Of a DNA stretch of 64,000 bases, positions 17,651 through 27,085 are shown piece by piece. The position numbers and the translations under genes were made by a program. Positions within the stretch are counted from its first letter, which is position 1, and each line of letters begins with the position of its first letter. Source of the DNA: JALZKA01 sp963717635 (lineage in GTDB: Bacteria; Actinomycetota; Thermoleophilia; Solirubrobacterales; 70-9); assembly GCA_963717635.1 (NCBI GenBank), contig OY970347.1, positions 1,240,001 through 1,304,000 on the forward strand, given 5' to 3'. Under the pieces are notes generated by a model. The model had not been told where the DNA came from. It searched no databases and saw only the letters and a program-made list of their open reading frames with translations.

Positions 17651-18331
17651 ATGGAAATGGACATCTACATGCGCCGGCGCCTTGTGGCGCTGGGAGGCCT
17701 CGTCGCCTTTTTCATCCTCTTCGTGCTCCTCGTCAAGAGCTGCGGAGGCGACGACGAGCCCGAAGCGCCCCTGACCACGGTCGGCGCGACCGGCACGGAC
17801 GGCGCCGTGGCGCTCACGACCGAGGAGTTCATCGCCCAGGCCGACGACATCTGCGCCGCGGCCAACGCCGCGGTTGGCGCGCTCGACCCCACGGATCCGC
17901 AGGCGGTGCGCGAGGAATCGCAAATCACGGCCGACGAGCTGGCACAGCTTCAGTCCCTGCAGGTCGAGGATGAGGACCGTGTCCTGACCCAGTTCTTCGG
18001 CTTCATGGAGGACCTCACAGCGGCGCTCAAGTCGAAACAGGTCGCCACCCAGCGCGGCGACACCGCCAGCGCCGACGAGGCCCAGCTCGCGATCGACGAG
18101 GCCGAGGTCGAGGCCCGGGCGCTGGGCGAGCGTTACGGATTCCGCGACTGCGGGCAGTTCCTTGACGCCGGCGAAGCGCCCGGCGGAGCCGACGCCGAAA
18201 CCGAGGGGGCCGCACCCACCGACACCGGTGGCGTCGCCCCCGTCGCACCTGCGACGCCTCCGGCGGACACGACCGCGCCGCCAACCGACACCGCGCCGCC
18301 GGCAGACGACACCGGCGGCATCACTCCTTAG
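17651..18331 (+). CDS. membrane-anchored extracytoplasmic protein, Pro/Thr/Ala tail
   Basis: 226 residues. One N-terminal helix (LVALGGLVAFFILFVLLVKSC) ends in a Cys that might be lipidated but lacks a good lipobox. The extracellular part has a helical domain of about 110 residues with FIAQADDICAAANAAV and a second Cys in YGFRDCGQF, so the pair probably forms a disulfide. Residues 178-226 are low complexity, rich in Pro, Thr, Ala and Asp, like cell-wall-spanning or glycosylated linkers. The FIAQADxIC pattern recurs in actinobacterial hypothetical proteins as I recall. Function unknown. Confidence 0.75.
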   Translation: MEMDIYMRRRLVALGGLVAFFILFVLLVKSCGGDDEPEAPLTTVGATGTDGAVALTTEEFIAQADDICAAANAAVGALDPTDPQAVREESQITADELAQLQSLQVEDEDRVLTQFFGFMEDLTAALKSKQVATQRGDTASADEAQLAIDEAEVEARALGERYGFRDCGQFLDAGEAPGGADAETEGAAPTDTGGVAPVAPATPPADTTAPPTDTAPPADDTGGITP

Positions 18332-18337
18332 CGCGGC

Positions 18338-20263
18338 CTAAGCGGCGAGCTCTGCCCAGGCGCCGTACAGGCGCGCGTAGGCGCCGCCCGCAGCAATCAG
18401 CTCGTCGTGCGTCCCGGACTCGACGATCTCGCCCCGCTCGAGGACGACGATCTTCCCCGCCCGTCTGATCGTCGAGAGCCGGTGCGCGATCACGATCGCC
18501 GTGCGCCCGTGAAGCAGCCGCTCCAGCGCCGTCTCGATCACCCGCTCGGTGCGCACGTCCACGTTCGACGTCGCCTCATCGAGGATCAGGATCCGCGGCT
18601 CCGCAAGCAGCGCCCGGGCAAACGAGACGAGCTGACGCTGGCCGGCCGAGAGCTGGACCCCGCGCTCGCCGATCTCGGTGTCGATCCCGTCGGGGAGTCG
18701 CGTGATGAACGGCTCCGCGCCGACCGCGCGAGCCGCCGCCTCGATCTCCTCGAGGGCAGCATCGGGGCGGCCGAACGCGACGTTCTCGCGAATCGTGCCG
18801 GAGAACAGGTATCCCTCCTGCGGCACGATCCCGAGCCGGCTGCGAAGCGCTCCCGAATCAAGGTTGCGGAGGTCGTGGCCGTCAACCAGGACACGGCCCT
18901 TCTGCGGGTCGTAGAAACGCGCGACCAGCTTCGCCAGCGTCGACTTGCCCGCGCCCGTCTCGCCGACCAACGCCACCGTCTGACCGGCCGGGATGGTCAG
19001 GTCGATGCCCTGCATCGCCCACTCGTCCTCGTCCGAGACCTCCCGGGCGTCGCCGCCGCCCGCATACGAGAACCACACGTCCTCGAGGACGATGTCCCCG
19101 CGGATCTCGCCGGGATCGATCGCGTCGGGCTTGTCGACCATGTCCGGCCGCGTGTCGAGGAGGTCGAAGATCTTGTCCAGCGCCGCCATGCCCTGCTGGT
19201 AGGTCGTGTAGAGCTGCGAGATCTGCTGGATCGGGTCGAAGAACGCGTTCAGGTAGCCGATGAACGAGACGACCACGCCGACCGCGACCTCGCCGTCCAA
19301 CGCCCGGGCGCCGCCGTAGAGAATGATCGCCGCCGTCCCAACCGCCGAGAGCAGCTCGACGGCCGGGAAATACGCGGCGTTGAGGTAGACCGTCCGCATG
19401 TTGACCTCGCGGTTCTCCTCGTTGAGCGCCGTCATCCGGTCGACGTGCCGGCGCTCCTGCCCGAAGGTGCGGACGATGCGGACTCCGGAGAGCGTCTCCT
19501 GGAGATAGGCCGTGATGTTCGCGATCTTCTCCCGCGTCGCGCGATAGGCGCCGGCCGACGCGATCCGGAAGATCAAGCTCGCGACGAACAGAAGCGGGAA
19601 CGTGAGGAACACGACCAGCGCCAGCGGCACGTCGAGAAACAGGAGGATCACGACCACGCTGACCAGGGTCAGCGTCGATTGGAAGAGCGTCACGATCCCG
19701 TCGGTGACCAGCGAGTCGAGCGCCTGGACGTCGTTCGTCAGCCGCGAGATCAGCACGCCCGCCTTCCGGCGCGTGAAAAAGCCGATCGACATCGACTGCA
19801 GGTGCTGGTAGATCCGCAGCCGCAAATCCTGAAGCGCACGCTGCCCGACCCAGCCAACCAGGTACGTCTGGGCGTAGCTCGCCCCCCAGAACAGCAGGGC
19901 GGAGACCAGGAAGACGACCACGATCACCGTCAGCGCATCGGCGTCGCCCTTGATGATCCCGTCGTCGATCGCGGCGCCCGCGAGGTAGGGCGGGGCAAGC
20001 CCAGCCGCGGTGGCGACGATCAGCGCGCCCATCATCAGCCAGACCTGCTTGCGGTAGGGGCGCAGCAGCCCCAGCATCCACCGCACCTTGCGCGCCCGCT
20101 GGTCCTCGCCCCGCAGGATGCGCCAGATGTCGCGGAACATCAGGGCCGTGCCGGCGAGGCGCCCGGGCTGGTTCGCCTGATCCTCCGTCTCCTCGGCCAG
20201 GTCGGAGCCCTGCGTCTCGGGGTCACGCTGGGTAACGGAGTCCTCATCCCGCTTCCGGCTCAC
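18338..20263 (-). CDS. ABC exporter half-transporter (TM + ATPase), second of a pair
   Basis: 641 residues from GTG 20263, overlapping the stop of the upstream exporter gene (GTGA); the longer frame to 20356 reads through that gene. Six membrane helices in residues 60-340 (type IV exporter fold, with FFTRRKAGVLISRLTNDVQALDSLVTDG in the first intracellular loop), then the ATPase domain: Walker A VGETGAGKSTLAK, Q loop VPQEGYLFSGTI, signature LSAGQRQLVSFARALL, Walker B ILILDEAT, His loop IVIAHRLSTI. It should pair with the neighbouring protein as a heterodimeric drug or lipid exporter. Confidence 0.92.
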   Translation of the reverse strand: MSRKRDEDSVTQRDPETQGSDLAEETEDQANQPGRLAGTALMFRDIWRILRGEDQRARKVRWMLGLLRPYRKQVWLMMGALIVATAAGLAPPYLAGAAIDDGIIKGDADALTVIVVVFLVSALLFWGASYAQTYLVGWVGQRALQDLRLRIYQHLQSMSIGFFTRRKAGVLISRLTNDVQALDSLVTDGIVTLFQSTLTLVSVVVILLFLDVPLALVVFLTFPLLFVASLIFRIASAGAYRATREKIANITAYLQETLSGVRIVRTFGQERRHVDRMTALNEENREVNMRTVYLNAAYFPAVELLSAVGTAAIILYGGARALDGEVAVGVVVSFIGYLNAFFDPIQQISQLYTTYQQGMAALDKIFDLLDTRPDMVDKPDAIDPGEIRGDIVLEDVWFSYAGGGDAREVSDEDEWAMQGIDLTIPAGQTVALVGETGAGKSTLAKLVARFYDPQKGRVLVDGHDLRNLDSGALRSRLGIVPQEGYLFSGTIRENVAFGRPDAALEEIEAAARAVGAEPFITRLPDGIDTEIGERGVQLSAGQRQLVSFARALLAEPRILILDEATSNVDVRTERVIETALERLLHGRTAIVIAHRLSTIRRAGKIVVLERGEIVESGTHDELIAAGGAYARLYGAWAELAA

Positions 20264-22026
20264 AGCCGCGCCACCTCCTCGCGCTCCTCGAGGTCCCGCT
20301 GCAGGAAGACCGCGTCCTCGTAGCCGTGCTCGGCGATCTCGCGATACAGGTCGCACCGCTCGAGCAGGTCGTCGTGAGTCCCGCGGTCGACCACCCGGCC
20401 CTCGTCGATCACCACGATCTCGTCGGCCAGCGAGATCGTCGAGAGCCGGTGCGCGACCACGAACGTCGTTCGTCCGGCCATTACTTGCTGCAGGCCCCTC
20501 TTGATCTCCGCCTCGGTCTGTGCATCCACGGATGAGGTTGCGTCGTCGAGGATCAGGATCCGGGGGTCGGCCACCACCGCTCGAGCAATCGCCACCCGCT
20601 GGCGCTGGCCGCCGGAGAGCGTCAGCCCACGGTCGCCGACCACGGTCTCGTAGCCGTCGGGGAGCCGCTCGATGAAGGCGTGCGCCTGGGCGAGCCTCGC
20701 CGCGCGCTCGACCTCCTCGCGCGTCGCCTCCGGCCGCGCGTACGCGATGTTCTCCGCGACCGAGGCGGAGAACAGGAAGCTCTCGTCCGCGACGAACGCG
20801 ACCTCGCCACGCAGCGAGGCGAGATCGACGTCACGCAGGTCGGCGCCGTCGATCAGGACCGAGCCTGAGGTGGGGTCGTACAGTCGCGCCAGAAGCGCAA
20901 CCAGGCTCGTCTTTCCGGATCCCGTTGGTCCGACCAGCGCGACGGTCGAGCCGGCATCGACGGCGAGCGACACCCCGATCAGGGCGGGCTCGGTTCCGTA
21001 GCGGAGCGTAACGTCGTGGAACTCGACCGTGCCGGGGCCCTCGGGCAGGGCGGGAGCACCCGGCGCACTGGCGATCCGGGGCTCGCGATCGAGGATCTCG
21101 AACAGCCGGTTGCCCGACGCGACCGCGCGCTGCGCCATGCCCAGTGCCATTCCCAGCATCCGCATCGGGCCGGTGAGCATCACCAGGTAGATGTAGAAGG
21201 CAGTGAACTGCTCCAGATCCATGCCGCCGGAAATGACCTCGCGCCCCCCGACGAAGAGCACCACCGCCAGGCCCAGGCTCGGCAGGAAGCCGAGCAGCGG
21301 CGAGTAGAAGGCCCGCAGGCGCGTGGAGTAGACGTTCTGGTCGAAGACCCGGAAGACCGAGTGCCGGAACCGGCCGAGCATGTGCTCCTCGCGCGCGAAC
21401 GCCTTCACCACGCGGACACCGGAGATGCTCTCCTCGGCCTCCGCGGTGAGCTCGGCCACCCGCTGCTGGACCTCCTGAAGCGCCGGCCGGGAGAGCCGGC
21501 TGAACCGGGCCGCGGTGAGCACCACGACCGGCACCGGGAGCAGCGCCAGGGCCGCCAGCCACGGGTTCATCGCAAACATCACCGTGCTCGCGAGCAGGAT
21601 CGTCAGCGCGTTCTGCGTGAGGAAGATCAAGCCGTAACCGAGGAAGAAGCGGATCGACTGCAGGTCGACGGTGGCCCGCGACATCAGCTGGCCAGTCTGC
21701 TGACCGTCAAAGAACCCAAGCTCCAGCTCCTGCAGCCGGCCGTAGATCCGCTCGCGCAGGTCGAACTCGACCGCCAGCGAGACCCTGCCGGCGATCAGGC
21801 GCCTGACGACCGTCAACCCGAGGCGCAGGACGCCGGCGCCGACGATGACCAGCGCCAGCGGCAGCAAGTCGGGTCTCTCGCCCGCCTGGATCGCGCCCAC
21901 CGCCTGTCCGACCAGATATGGGATCAGCACGGTCATCCCCATCGCGAGCCAGGCGAACGCGAGCGATCCCAGCGTCGCCCGGCGGTACGGGCGGAGGAAG
22001 CCGAGCAAGCGCTTGAAGGTGGGCAT
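20260..22026 (-). CDS. ABC exporter half-transporter (TM + ATPase), first of a pair
   Basis: 588 residues from ATG 22026 (MPTFKRLLGFLRPYRR), the natural start of this family; the frame extends upstream to 22125 without support. Six membrane helices, then an ATPase domain with Walker A VGPTGSGKTSLVA, Q loop VADESFLFSASV (Gln replaced by Asp), signature LSGGQRQRVAIARAVV, Walker B ILILDDATSSVD and His loop FVVAHRLSTI. The Walker B ends in Asp rather than the catalytic Glu, so this subunit probably holds a degenerate ATP site, as in asymmetric heterodimeric exporters. Its partner at 18338 has the canonical Glu. Confidence 0.92.
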   Translation of the reverse strand: MPTFKRLLGFLRPYRRATLGSLAFAWLAMGMTVLIPYLVGQAVGAIQAGERPDLLPLALVIVGAGVLRLGLTVVRRLIAGRVSLAVEFDLRERIYGRLQELELGFFDGQQTGQLMSRATVDLQSIRFFLGYGLIFLTQNALTILLASTVMFAMNPWLAALALLPVPVVVLTAARFSRLSRPALQEVQQRVAELTAEAEESISGVRVVKAFAREEHMLGRFRHSVFRVFDQNVYSTRLRAFYSPLLGFLPSLGLAVVLFVGGREVISGGMDLEQFTAFYIYLVMLTGPMRMLGMALGMAQRAVASGNRLFEILDREPRIASAPGAPALPEGPGTVEFHDVTLRYGTEPALIGVSLAVDAGSTVALVGPTGSGKTSLVALLARLYDPTSGSVLIDGADLRDVDLASLRGEVAFVADESFLFSASVAENIAYARPEATREEVERAARLAQAHAFIERLPDGYETVVGDRGLTLSGGQRQRVAIARAVVADPRILILDDATSSVDAQTEAEIKRGLQQVMAGRTTFVVAHRLSTISLADEIVVIDEGRVVDRGTHDDLLERCDLYREIAEHGYEDAVFLQRDLEEREEVARL

Positions 22027-22083
22027 CGGCGCCTGACTATACAAAGTGAAGTACCAACCTCCGGCAGTCGCGATACTGGGTTG

Positions 22084-22284
22084 ATGCCCCGACCGGACGC
22101 CGGACTCTGTGACCGCTGCGTGCACCAGCGTCTGGTGCCGAATACCCGCGGCTCGACGTTCTCACTGTGCGAGCGGTCGAAGGCCGATTCCGGGTATCCG
22201 CGTTACCCACGGCTGCCCGTCGCCGAGTGCCGCGGGTATCAGTCAACGCCCTCAGGCGACTCGCGCGGTGCCGACCGTGCGTAG
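22084..22284 (+). CDS. 66-residue four-cysteine mini-protein
   Basis: Small gene from ATG 22084, overlapping the convergent EamA gene by 33 bases. Cysteines at GLCDRC (CxxC), FSLCERS and VAECRGY could bind one zinc ion, and the middle HQRLVPNTRGSTFSLCERSKADSGYPRYPRLPV looks like a conserved domain rather than random coding. I recall very similar CDRCxHQRxxxxxRGSxFxLCERS proteins in other bacteria, usually hypothetical. It is divergent from the ABC exporter pair, whose start lies 57 bases away. Function unknown. Confidence 0.72.
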   Translation: MPRPDAGLCDRCVHQRLVPNTRGSTFSLCERSKADSGYPRYPRLPVAECRGYQSTPSGDSRGADRA

Positions 22285-23109
22285 GGCGCCGGCGCTGGCC
22301 GCGAGGACGAGCCCGATCGCAACCACCTCCCGTGCTGCCAGATCCTGGCCGAGCGCGGCGAATCCGACCGTCGCGGCGACCGCCGGCTCGAGGCTCATCA
22401 GCACCCCGAAGGTGCGCTCGGGCAGCCACCGAAGCGCCTCCAGCTCCAGCGAGTAGGGCAGGGCCGAGCTCAGCACCGCCACGGCCAGACCCACCGCCAG
22501 CAGCTCGCCGTCCAGCAGCGCCCCGCCAGCGTCCGCCAGCCCGACCGGCAGAGTCGCGGCCGCCGCGATCGCCATTGCGATCGCCAGCCCGCCGCCGCCC
22601 GGAAGCGCCCGGCCGACCCGCGCGGTCAGGAGGATGTACGCGCCCCAGAAGCAGCCGGCCAGAAGGGCCATGAACACCCCCAGCGCGTCGAGCGACGACC
22701 CCGGGACCGGGGAGAGCAGCAAGAGCCCGGCTGCAGCAAGCCCCACCCACAGCAGGTCGAGACGGCGTCGCGATCCGGCGATCGCCACCGCAAGCGGTCC
22801 AACGAACTCGAGTGTCACCGCGATCCCCAGCGGGATCCGGTCGAGTGCGATGTAGAAGCTGAGGTTCATCCCGGCGAGCACGAACCCGAGCAGCACGACA
22901 TCGCGGCGGGCCGTCCCGGCGGGGAGCCTGAATGGCGGCCTCCAGATCGCCAGCAACAGCAGCGCCGCGAACCCGATCCGCAGGAACACCGTTCCACCGG
23001 GCCCGATCTCGTCGAACAGCGTCGTCGCAAACGCCGCGCCCACCTGAACGGAGACGATGCCGCCGAGGACGAGCGTCGTGGCGACGCCGCGCGAGCCTTC
23101 CCTCACCAT
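22252..23109 (-). CDS. EamA/DMT-family transporter, RhtA-like exporter
   Basis: 285 residues, about ten hydrophobic helices in two EamA repeats: the first up to about residue 140 (GPGGTVFLRIGFAALLLL, NLSFYIALDRIPLGIAVTLEFVGPL) and the second from GVFMALLAGCFWGAYILL to ALRWLPERTFGVLMSLEPAVAA. IPLGIAVTLEFVGPL and RTFGVLMSLEPA match the RhtA threonine/homoserine exporter branch. It would export small amino acids or related metabolites across the inner membrane; the exact substrate is not known. Confidence 0.85.
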   Translation of the reverse strand: MVREGSRGVATTLVLGGIVSVQVGAAFATTLFDEIGPGGTVFLRIGFAALLLLAIWRPPFRLPAGTARRDVVLLGFVLAGMNLSFYIALDRIPLGIAVTLEFVGPLAVAIAGSRRRLDLLWVGLAAAGLLLLSPVPGSSLDALGVFMALLAGCFWGAYILLTARVGRALPGGGGLAIAMAIAAAATLPVGLADAGGALLDGELLAVGLAVAVLSSALPYSLELEALRWLPERTFGVLMSLEPAVAATVGFAALGQDLAAREVVAIGLVLAASAGALRTVGTARVA

Positions 23110-23131
23110 TGGGCGAGGCTAGACGGCGTGG

Positions 23132-23911
23132 CTACTTGACGACCGTGCGCCGGTACTTCGCCGTCGCAATCAGCGCGAAGGCGATCGTGATCCCGATCGT
23201 CCACGCGAACGCCGCCCAGACGTCGGTGCCGGCCGGGGTCCCCTGCCAGAGCGAGCGGAGCGCGTCGACGAACGTCGTGAACGGGTTGAACTCGGCGAAG
23301 GTTTCGAGCACGGCCGGCATCGTCTCGGGCGGCACGAACGCCGACGAGATGAACGTCAGCGGGAAGATGAACATGAACCCGTAGGCATTGGCGGCCTCAG
23401 GCGATGATGAGATCAGCCCGATGTAGGCGAACACCCAGGAGAAGGCGTAGCCGATCAGCATCACCAGGAAGAACCCGAGCAGGATCGACGGGGCCGACTC
23501 GTTGAAGCCGAAGCCGACGATCAGCCCGACGCCGACCACGATCACCAGCGAGAGCAGGTTGGTCGCGATGTCGGCGACCGTGCGCCCGGCGAGCACCGCA
23601 GCGCGTGCCATCGGCAGCGAGCGGAAGCGATCAATCAGACCTCGGTTCAGGTCGTCGGCGAGCCCCAGCGCCGTTGCGAAGCCGCCGAACGCGATGTTCT
23701 GGATGACGATGCCCGGGATCAGGAAGTCGGCGTAGTTGTTGAATGCCGCGGGCACCGCGATCGCGCCGCCGAAGACGTAGACGAAGAGCAACACGAACAT
23801 GATCGGCTGGATCGTGAACGCGGTCAGCAGGTCGGGCGCGCGGACGATCCTGATTAGGTTGCGCTGGGCGAGCACCAGCGTGTCACCGATCATCGCTGAA
23901 ACGCCAGTCAT
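23132..23911 (-). CDS. ABC-2 type permease (DrrB-like)
   Basis: 259 residues with six membrane helices and the ABC-2 signature region (FRSLPMARAAVLAGRTVADIATNLL). The N-terminal LAQRNLIRIVRAPDLLTAFTIQPIMFVLLFVYVFGGAI is very like daunorubicin-resistance permeases. ATG 23911 overlaps the TGA of the ATPase gene (ATGA), so permease and ATPase are translationally coupled and form one exporter. Substrate unknown; drug, polyketide or lipid-like cargo is usual for the family. Confidence 0.9.
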   Translation of the reverse strand: MTGVSAMIGDTLVLAQRNLIRIVRAPDLLTAFTIQPIMFVLLFVYVFGGAIAVPAAFNNYADFLIPGIVIQNIAFGGFATALGLADDLNRGLIDRFRSLPMARAAVLAGRTVADIATNLLSLVIVVGVGLIVGFGFNESAPSILLGFFLVMLIGYAFSWVFAYIGLISSSPEAANAYGFMFIFPLTFISSAFVPPETMPAVLETFAEFNPFTTFVDALRSLWQGTPAGTDVWAAFAWTIGITIAFALIATAKYRRTVVK

Positions 23912-24906
23912 CGGGACACCGTTTCCACGATCGGCTGTTCTTCGCTCCCCGGGTCGCCGTTTTGGTGCTCGGCCGCATGGCCGGTGAGCGAGATGAAGAC
24001 ATCGTCGAGCGTCGGCCGGCGCACGGCGAGGTCGTCGACGGCGACTCCCGCGCTGTCGAGGCGCCGAACCGCCTGCGCGATCGATCCGTCGCGCTCGCTG
24101 ATCGGCAGCCGCACGATTCCGTCATCGCAGCTCGGCTGGCCGGAGGCGATCTCGGTCAGGGCCGCGATCGCGGCGTTGGCCTGCGAGGAGTCGTCAAGCG
24201 TCACCTCGATCCACTCGCCGCCGACCCGGCTCTTGAGCTCGTCGGACGTGCCCTCGGCGATCAGGTTGCCGTGGTCGAGCACGGCGATCTTGTCCGCCAG
24301 CCGATCGGCCTCGTCCAGGTACTGGGTCGTCAGCAGGACCGTCGTGCCCTCGGCGACCATCGTTTCGATCGTCTCCCACATCCGCACGCGACTGCGCGGG
24401 TCGAGGCCGGTGGTCGGCTCGTCGAGGAAGATCACCGGCGGATCGGCCACCAGCGCGGCAGCGAGGTCGAGCCGGCGGCGCATACCGCCGGAGTAGGTCT
24501 TGACGAGCCTGTCGCTCGCCTGGTCCAGCTCGAAGCGGTCCAGCAGCACGGTCGCTCGGTCCTTGGCCCTGGGACGGCCCAGGTGGTAGAGGCGCCCGAC
24601 CATCTCCAGGTTCTCGAAGCCGGTCAGGTTCTCGTCAACCGCGGCGTACTGCCCCGCGAGGCCGATCTGGGCGCGAAGCTCGGCCGCGTCTGAGACCACG
24701 TCGAGGCCCATCACGCTGGCCGTGCCGCCCGTTGGCGGCAGCAGCGTGGTCAGGATCCGGACCGCGGTGGTCTTCCCGGCGCCGTTCGGGCCGAGCACCC
24801 CAAGCACGGTTCCGACGGAGACTCGGAGGTCGATTCCGCGCAGCGCCTCGACGTCCTTGTAGGACTTGCGAAGGCCGTGCGCTTCGATTGCGAGCTGCTC
24901 TGGCAT
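23908..24906 (-). CDS. ABC transporter ATPase (DrrA-like, with C-terminal DUF4162-type domain)
   Basis: 332 residues from ATG 24906 (MPEQLAIEAHGLRKSY); the frame extends to 25224 but that part is Arg-rich and crosses the promoter of the divergent gene. Walker A LGPNGAGKTTAVR, signature YSGGMRRRLDLAAALV, Walker B VIFLDEPTTGLDP and His loop TVLLTTQYLDEA are complete. After residue about 225 a C-terminal domain (LIAEGTSDELKSRVGGEWIEVTL) matches the drug-resistance ATPase extension. It powers the permease encoded downstream. Confidence 0.93.
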   Translation of the reverse strand: MPEQLAIEAHGLRKSYKDVEALRGIDLRVSVGTVLGVLGPNGAGKTTAVRILTTLLPPTGGTASVMGLDVVSDAAELRAQIGLAGQYAAVDENLTGFENLEMVGRLYHLGRPRAKDRATVLLDRFELDQASDRLVKTYSGGMRRRLDLAAALVADPPVIFLDEPTTGLDPRSRVRMWETIETMVAEGTTVLLTTQYLDEADRLADKIAVLDHGNLIAEGTSDELKSRVGGEWIEVTLDDSSQANAAIAALTEIASGQPSCDDGIVRLPISERDGSIAQAVRRLDSAGVAVDDLAVRRPTLDDVFISLTGHAAEHQNGDPGSEEQPIVETVSR

Positions 24907-24986
24907 GGCACCGAACGTTAGCCGCCACGCCCGCCGAGGATGGTGCGGATAACCCGCCTTTCCGTTTGCTCTAGCGTGCTTACCGG

Positions 24987-25997
24987 ATGAAGGTGGACGC
25001 CGGGCAATACGCGCCGTCGGTCGACGTCGCGGGTGACGCCGCGGTCGCCGCCGAGCGGAACGGCTACGACGGGTGGTGGGCGTTCGAGACCCAGATCGAC
25101 CCCTTCCTTGGCTGCGGCATCGGCGCCGAGCGAACCGAGCGCATCGGCATCGGCACCTCGATCGTCGTCGCGTTCGCCCGCAACCCGATGACCGTGGCGC
25201 TTCAGGCGAATGACGTGCAGGCACTCTCAGGCGGCCGCTTCACCCTGGGCCTCGGCTCGCAGATCAAGCCCCACATCACGCGCCGGTACTCGATGCCCTG
25301 GTCGAAGCCGGCCGCGCGGATGCGCGAGTTCATCCTGGCGATCCGCGCCATCTGGGAGTGCTGGGCGACGGACGGAAAGCTCGACTTCGCGGGGGATTTC
25401 TACACGCACACGCTGATGGCCCCGTTCTTCAACCCCGGGCCGAATCCGCACGGCAACCCGAAGGTCATGCTGGCCGCCGTCGGCCCGCTGATGACCCAGG
25501 CCGCGGGCGAGGTGGCCGACGGCGTCCTCTGCCATGCGTTCTCGACCGAGCGCTACATCCGCGAGGCGACGCTGCCCGCCCTCGAGAAGGGATTCGCGAA
25601 GGCGGGGCGCACGATCGAGGGATTCGAGATCACCGCGCCGGCGTTCGTCGTCGCGCGCGACACGGAGGAGGAGATCGCCGAGGGCGTGCGGTTCGTCAAG
25701 CAGCAGATCGCGTTCTACGGCTCGACGCCCGCCTACCGGCCGGTGCTCGACCTGCACGGCTGGGGCGAGCTCCAGGGCGAGCTGATGGCGATGACCAAGC
25801 GCGGCGAGTGGGATGCCATGGGTGGGTTGATCGATGACGAGGTGCTGCACACGTTCGCCGTCGTCGGGACGCCCGAGGAGGCCTTTGCCGAGGTGAAGAA
25901 GCGCTACGGCGACATCTGCACCCGAATCACGCTGACGCTGCCCGAGGAGCGCGACGACGAGCGCTGGGCCGGGCTGTTCGACTCGCTGCGCGGGTGA
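24987..25997 (+). CDS. LLM-class F420-dependent oxidoreductase (TIGR03617-like)
   Basis: 336 residues with luciferase-like TIM barrel features: GYDGWWAFETQIDPFLG, IGTSIVVAFARNPMTVA (conserved Asn/Pro), LSGGRFTLGLGSQIKPHITRRYSMPW and GEVADGVLCHAFSTERYIRE. The SQIKPHITRRY segment fits the TIGR03617/MSMEG_2256-type subfamily, which is predicted to use coenzyme F420 rather than FMN. The reaction and substrate are unknown. Divergent from the ABC ATPase gene; the kelch gene follows with overlap. Confidence 0.85.
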   Translation: MKVDAGQYAPSVDVAGDAAVAAERNGYDGWWAFETQIDPFLGCGIGAERTERIGIGTSIVVAFARNPMTVALQANDVQALSGGRFTLGLGSQIKPHITRRYSMPWSKPAARMREFILAIRAIWECWATDGKLDFAGDFYTHTLMAPFFNPGPNPHGNPKVMLAAVGPLMTQAAGEVADGVLCHAFSTERYIREATLPALEKGFAKAGRTIEGFEITAPAFVVARDTEEEIAEGVRFVKQQIAFYGSTPAYRPVLDLHGWGELQGELMAMTKRGEWDAMGGLIDDEVLHTFAVVGTPEEAFAEVKKRYGDICTRITLTLPEERDDERWAGLFDSLRG

Positions 25998-26995
25998 TGG
26001 GCAGGATGGCGACCCGGGCCGCATTGGTCGCGGTGGTTGCCATCGCCGCCACCGGCGGGGCCGTGCTGGCCGCCAGCGGTGAGCGCGACCGGCACGCTCA
26101 GCGCGGCGCCGGCACCTGGGCCTCGACCTTGGAGCAGAGCCCGTTCAAGCGCAGCGAGGTCGGCGCCGCGCGGATCGGCGACCGGATCTACGTTGTCGGC
26201 GGCTACCTCGCGAGCGGGCGGACGGTTCGGCGGATGGCGGCCTATGACATCTCCGAGGACGCCTGGCACGAGCTCCCAGGATTGCCCCGTCCGGCCAACC
26301 ATCCCGGGGTGACGGCGCTTCGCGGCAAGCTCTACGTGCTTGGTGGCCAGCGTGGCGCCGCAAACCACGCGAGTGATGACCTCTGGCGCTACTCGCCGGC
26401 AAGCAGGCGCTGGAAGCGGTTGCCGGATGCGCCCACGGCGCGCGCGGCGATGGGGTTCGCGGCCGGTGCGGGCAAGCTGTACGCGGCGGGTGGGCAGGCG
26501 AGCGGGAACTTCGAACTGCGCCGCCTCGAGGTCTATGACTTGTCGAGACGGCGGTGGCGGCGGCGGACGCCGATGCCGACCGGGCGCAACCACCTGACCG
26601 CCGTCTTCGCGCGGGGAGCGTTCTGGGCGATCGGGGGCCGGCGGCCGGGCGGGAACCTCGCCACCGTGGAGCGGTACCGCCCCGCGACCAGCCGATGGAA
26701 GGCCGCCCCGGCGTTGAACGTCGCTCGCGGGGGCACCGCGGCTGCCGTCGCTCGACGCTCCATCGTCGTGTTCGGCGGCGAGGACCTCGGCGCTGGCGGC
26801 GCGACGATCGCCGAGGTCGAGCGCCTGCCGTTGGCCTCCGGCAACGGGCCGTGGCAGCTGATCGAGCCGATGCCGATGCCCCGCCACGGCCTCGGGGCCG
26901 CTGCCAAGGGCGGCTTCGTCTACGCGCTCGAGGGCGGCACCGAGCCCGGGCTCAGCGTTTCCAATCTCGTCGAGCGCCTCGCCCTCTCGGATTAG
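25997..26995 (+). CDS. secreted kelch-repeat beta-propeller protein
   Basis: 332 residues from ATG 25997; the GTG directly before it is also possible and would overlap the upstream stop. A signal peptide (ALVAVVAIAATGGAVLAAS) leads to about six kelch repeats recognisable by paired Gly and Tyr/Trp spacing: RIYVVGGYLASGRTVRRMAAYD, KLYVLGGQRGAANHASDDLWRY, KLYAAGGQASGNFELRRLEVYD, AFWAIGGRRPGGNLATVERY, SIVVFGGEDLG and FVYALEGG. Probably a complete propeller outside the membrane, for binding. No catalytic residues are evident. Confidence 0.86.
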   Translation: MGRMATRAALVAVVAIAATGGAVLAASGERDRHAQRGAGTWASTLEQSPFKRSEVGAARIGDRIYVVGGYLASGRTVRRMAAYDISEDAWHELPGLPRPANHPGVTALRGKLYVLGGQRGAANHASDDLWRYSPASRRWKRLPDAPTARAAMGFAAGAGKLYAAGGQASGNFELRRLEVYDLSRRRWRRRTPMPTGRNHLTAVFARGAFWAIGGRRPGGNLATVERYRPATSRWKAAPALNVARGGTAAAVARRSIVVFGGEDLGAGGATIAEVERLPLASGNGPWQLIEPMPMPRHGLGAAAKGGFVYALEGGTEPGLSVSNLVERLALSD

Positions 26996-27085
26996 CTACG
27001 AGGCAACCAGCCGCGATTAGGGTCCCGGCGTGGACCGGTCATAAAGGCATTGCGAACCTACGGCCGAAGCCACTGAGGCGGCACG

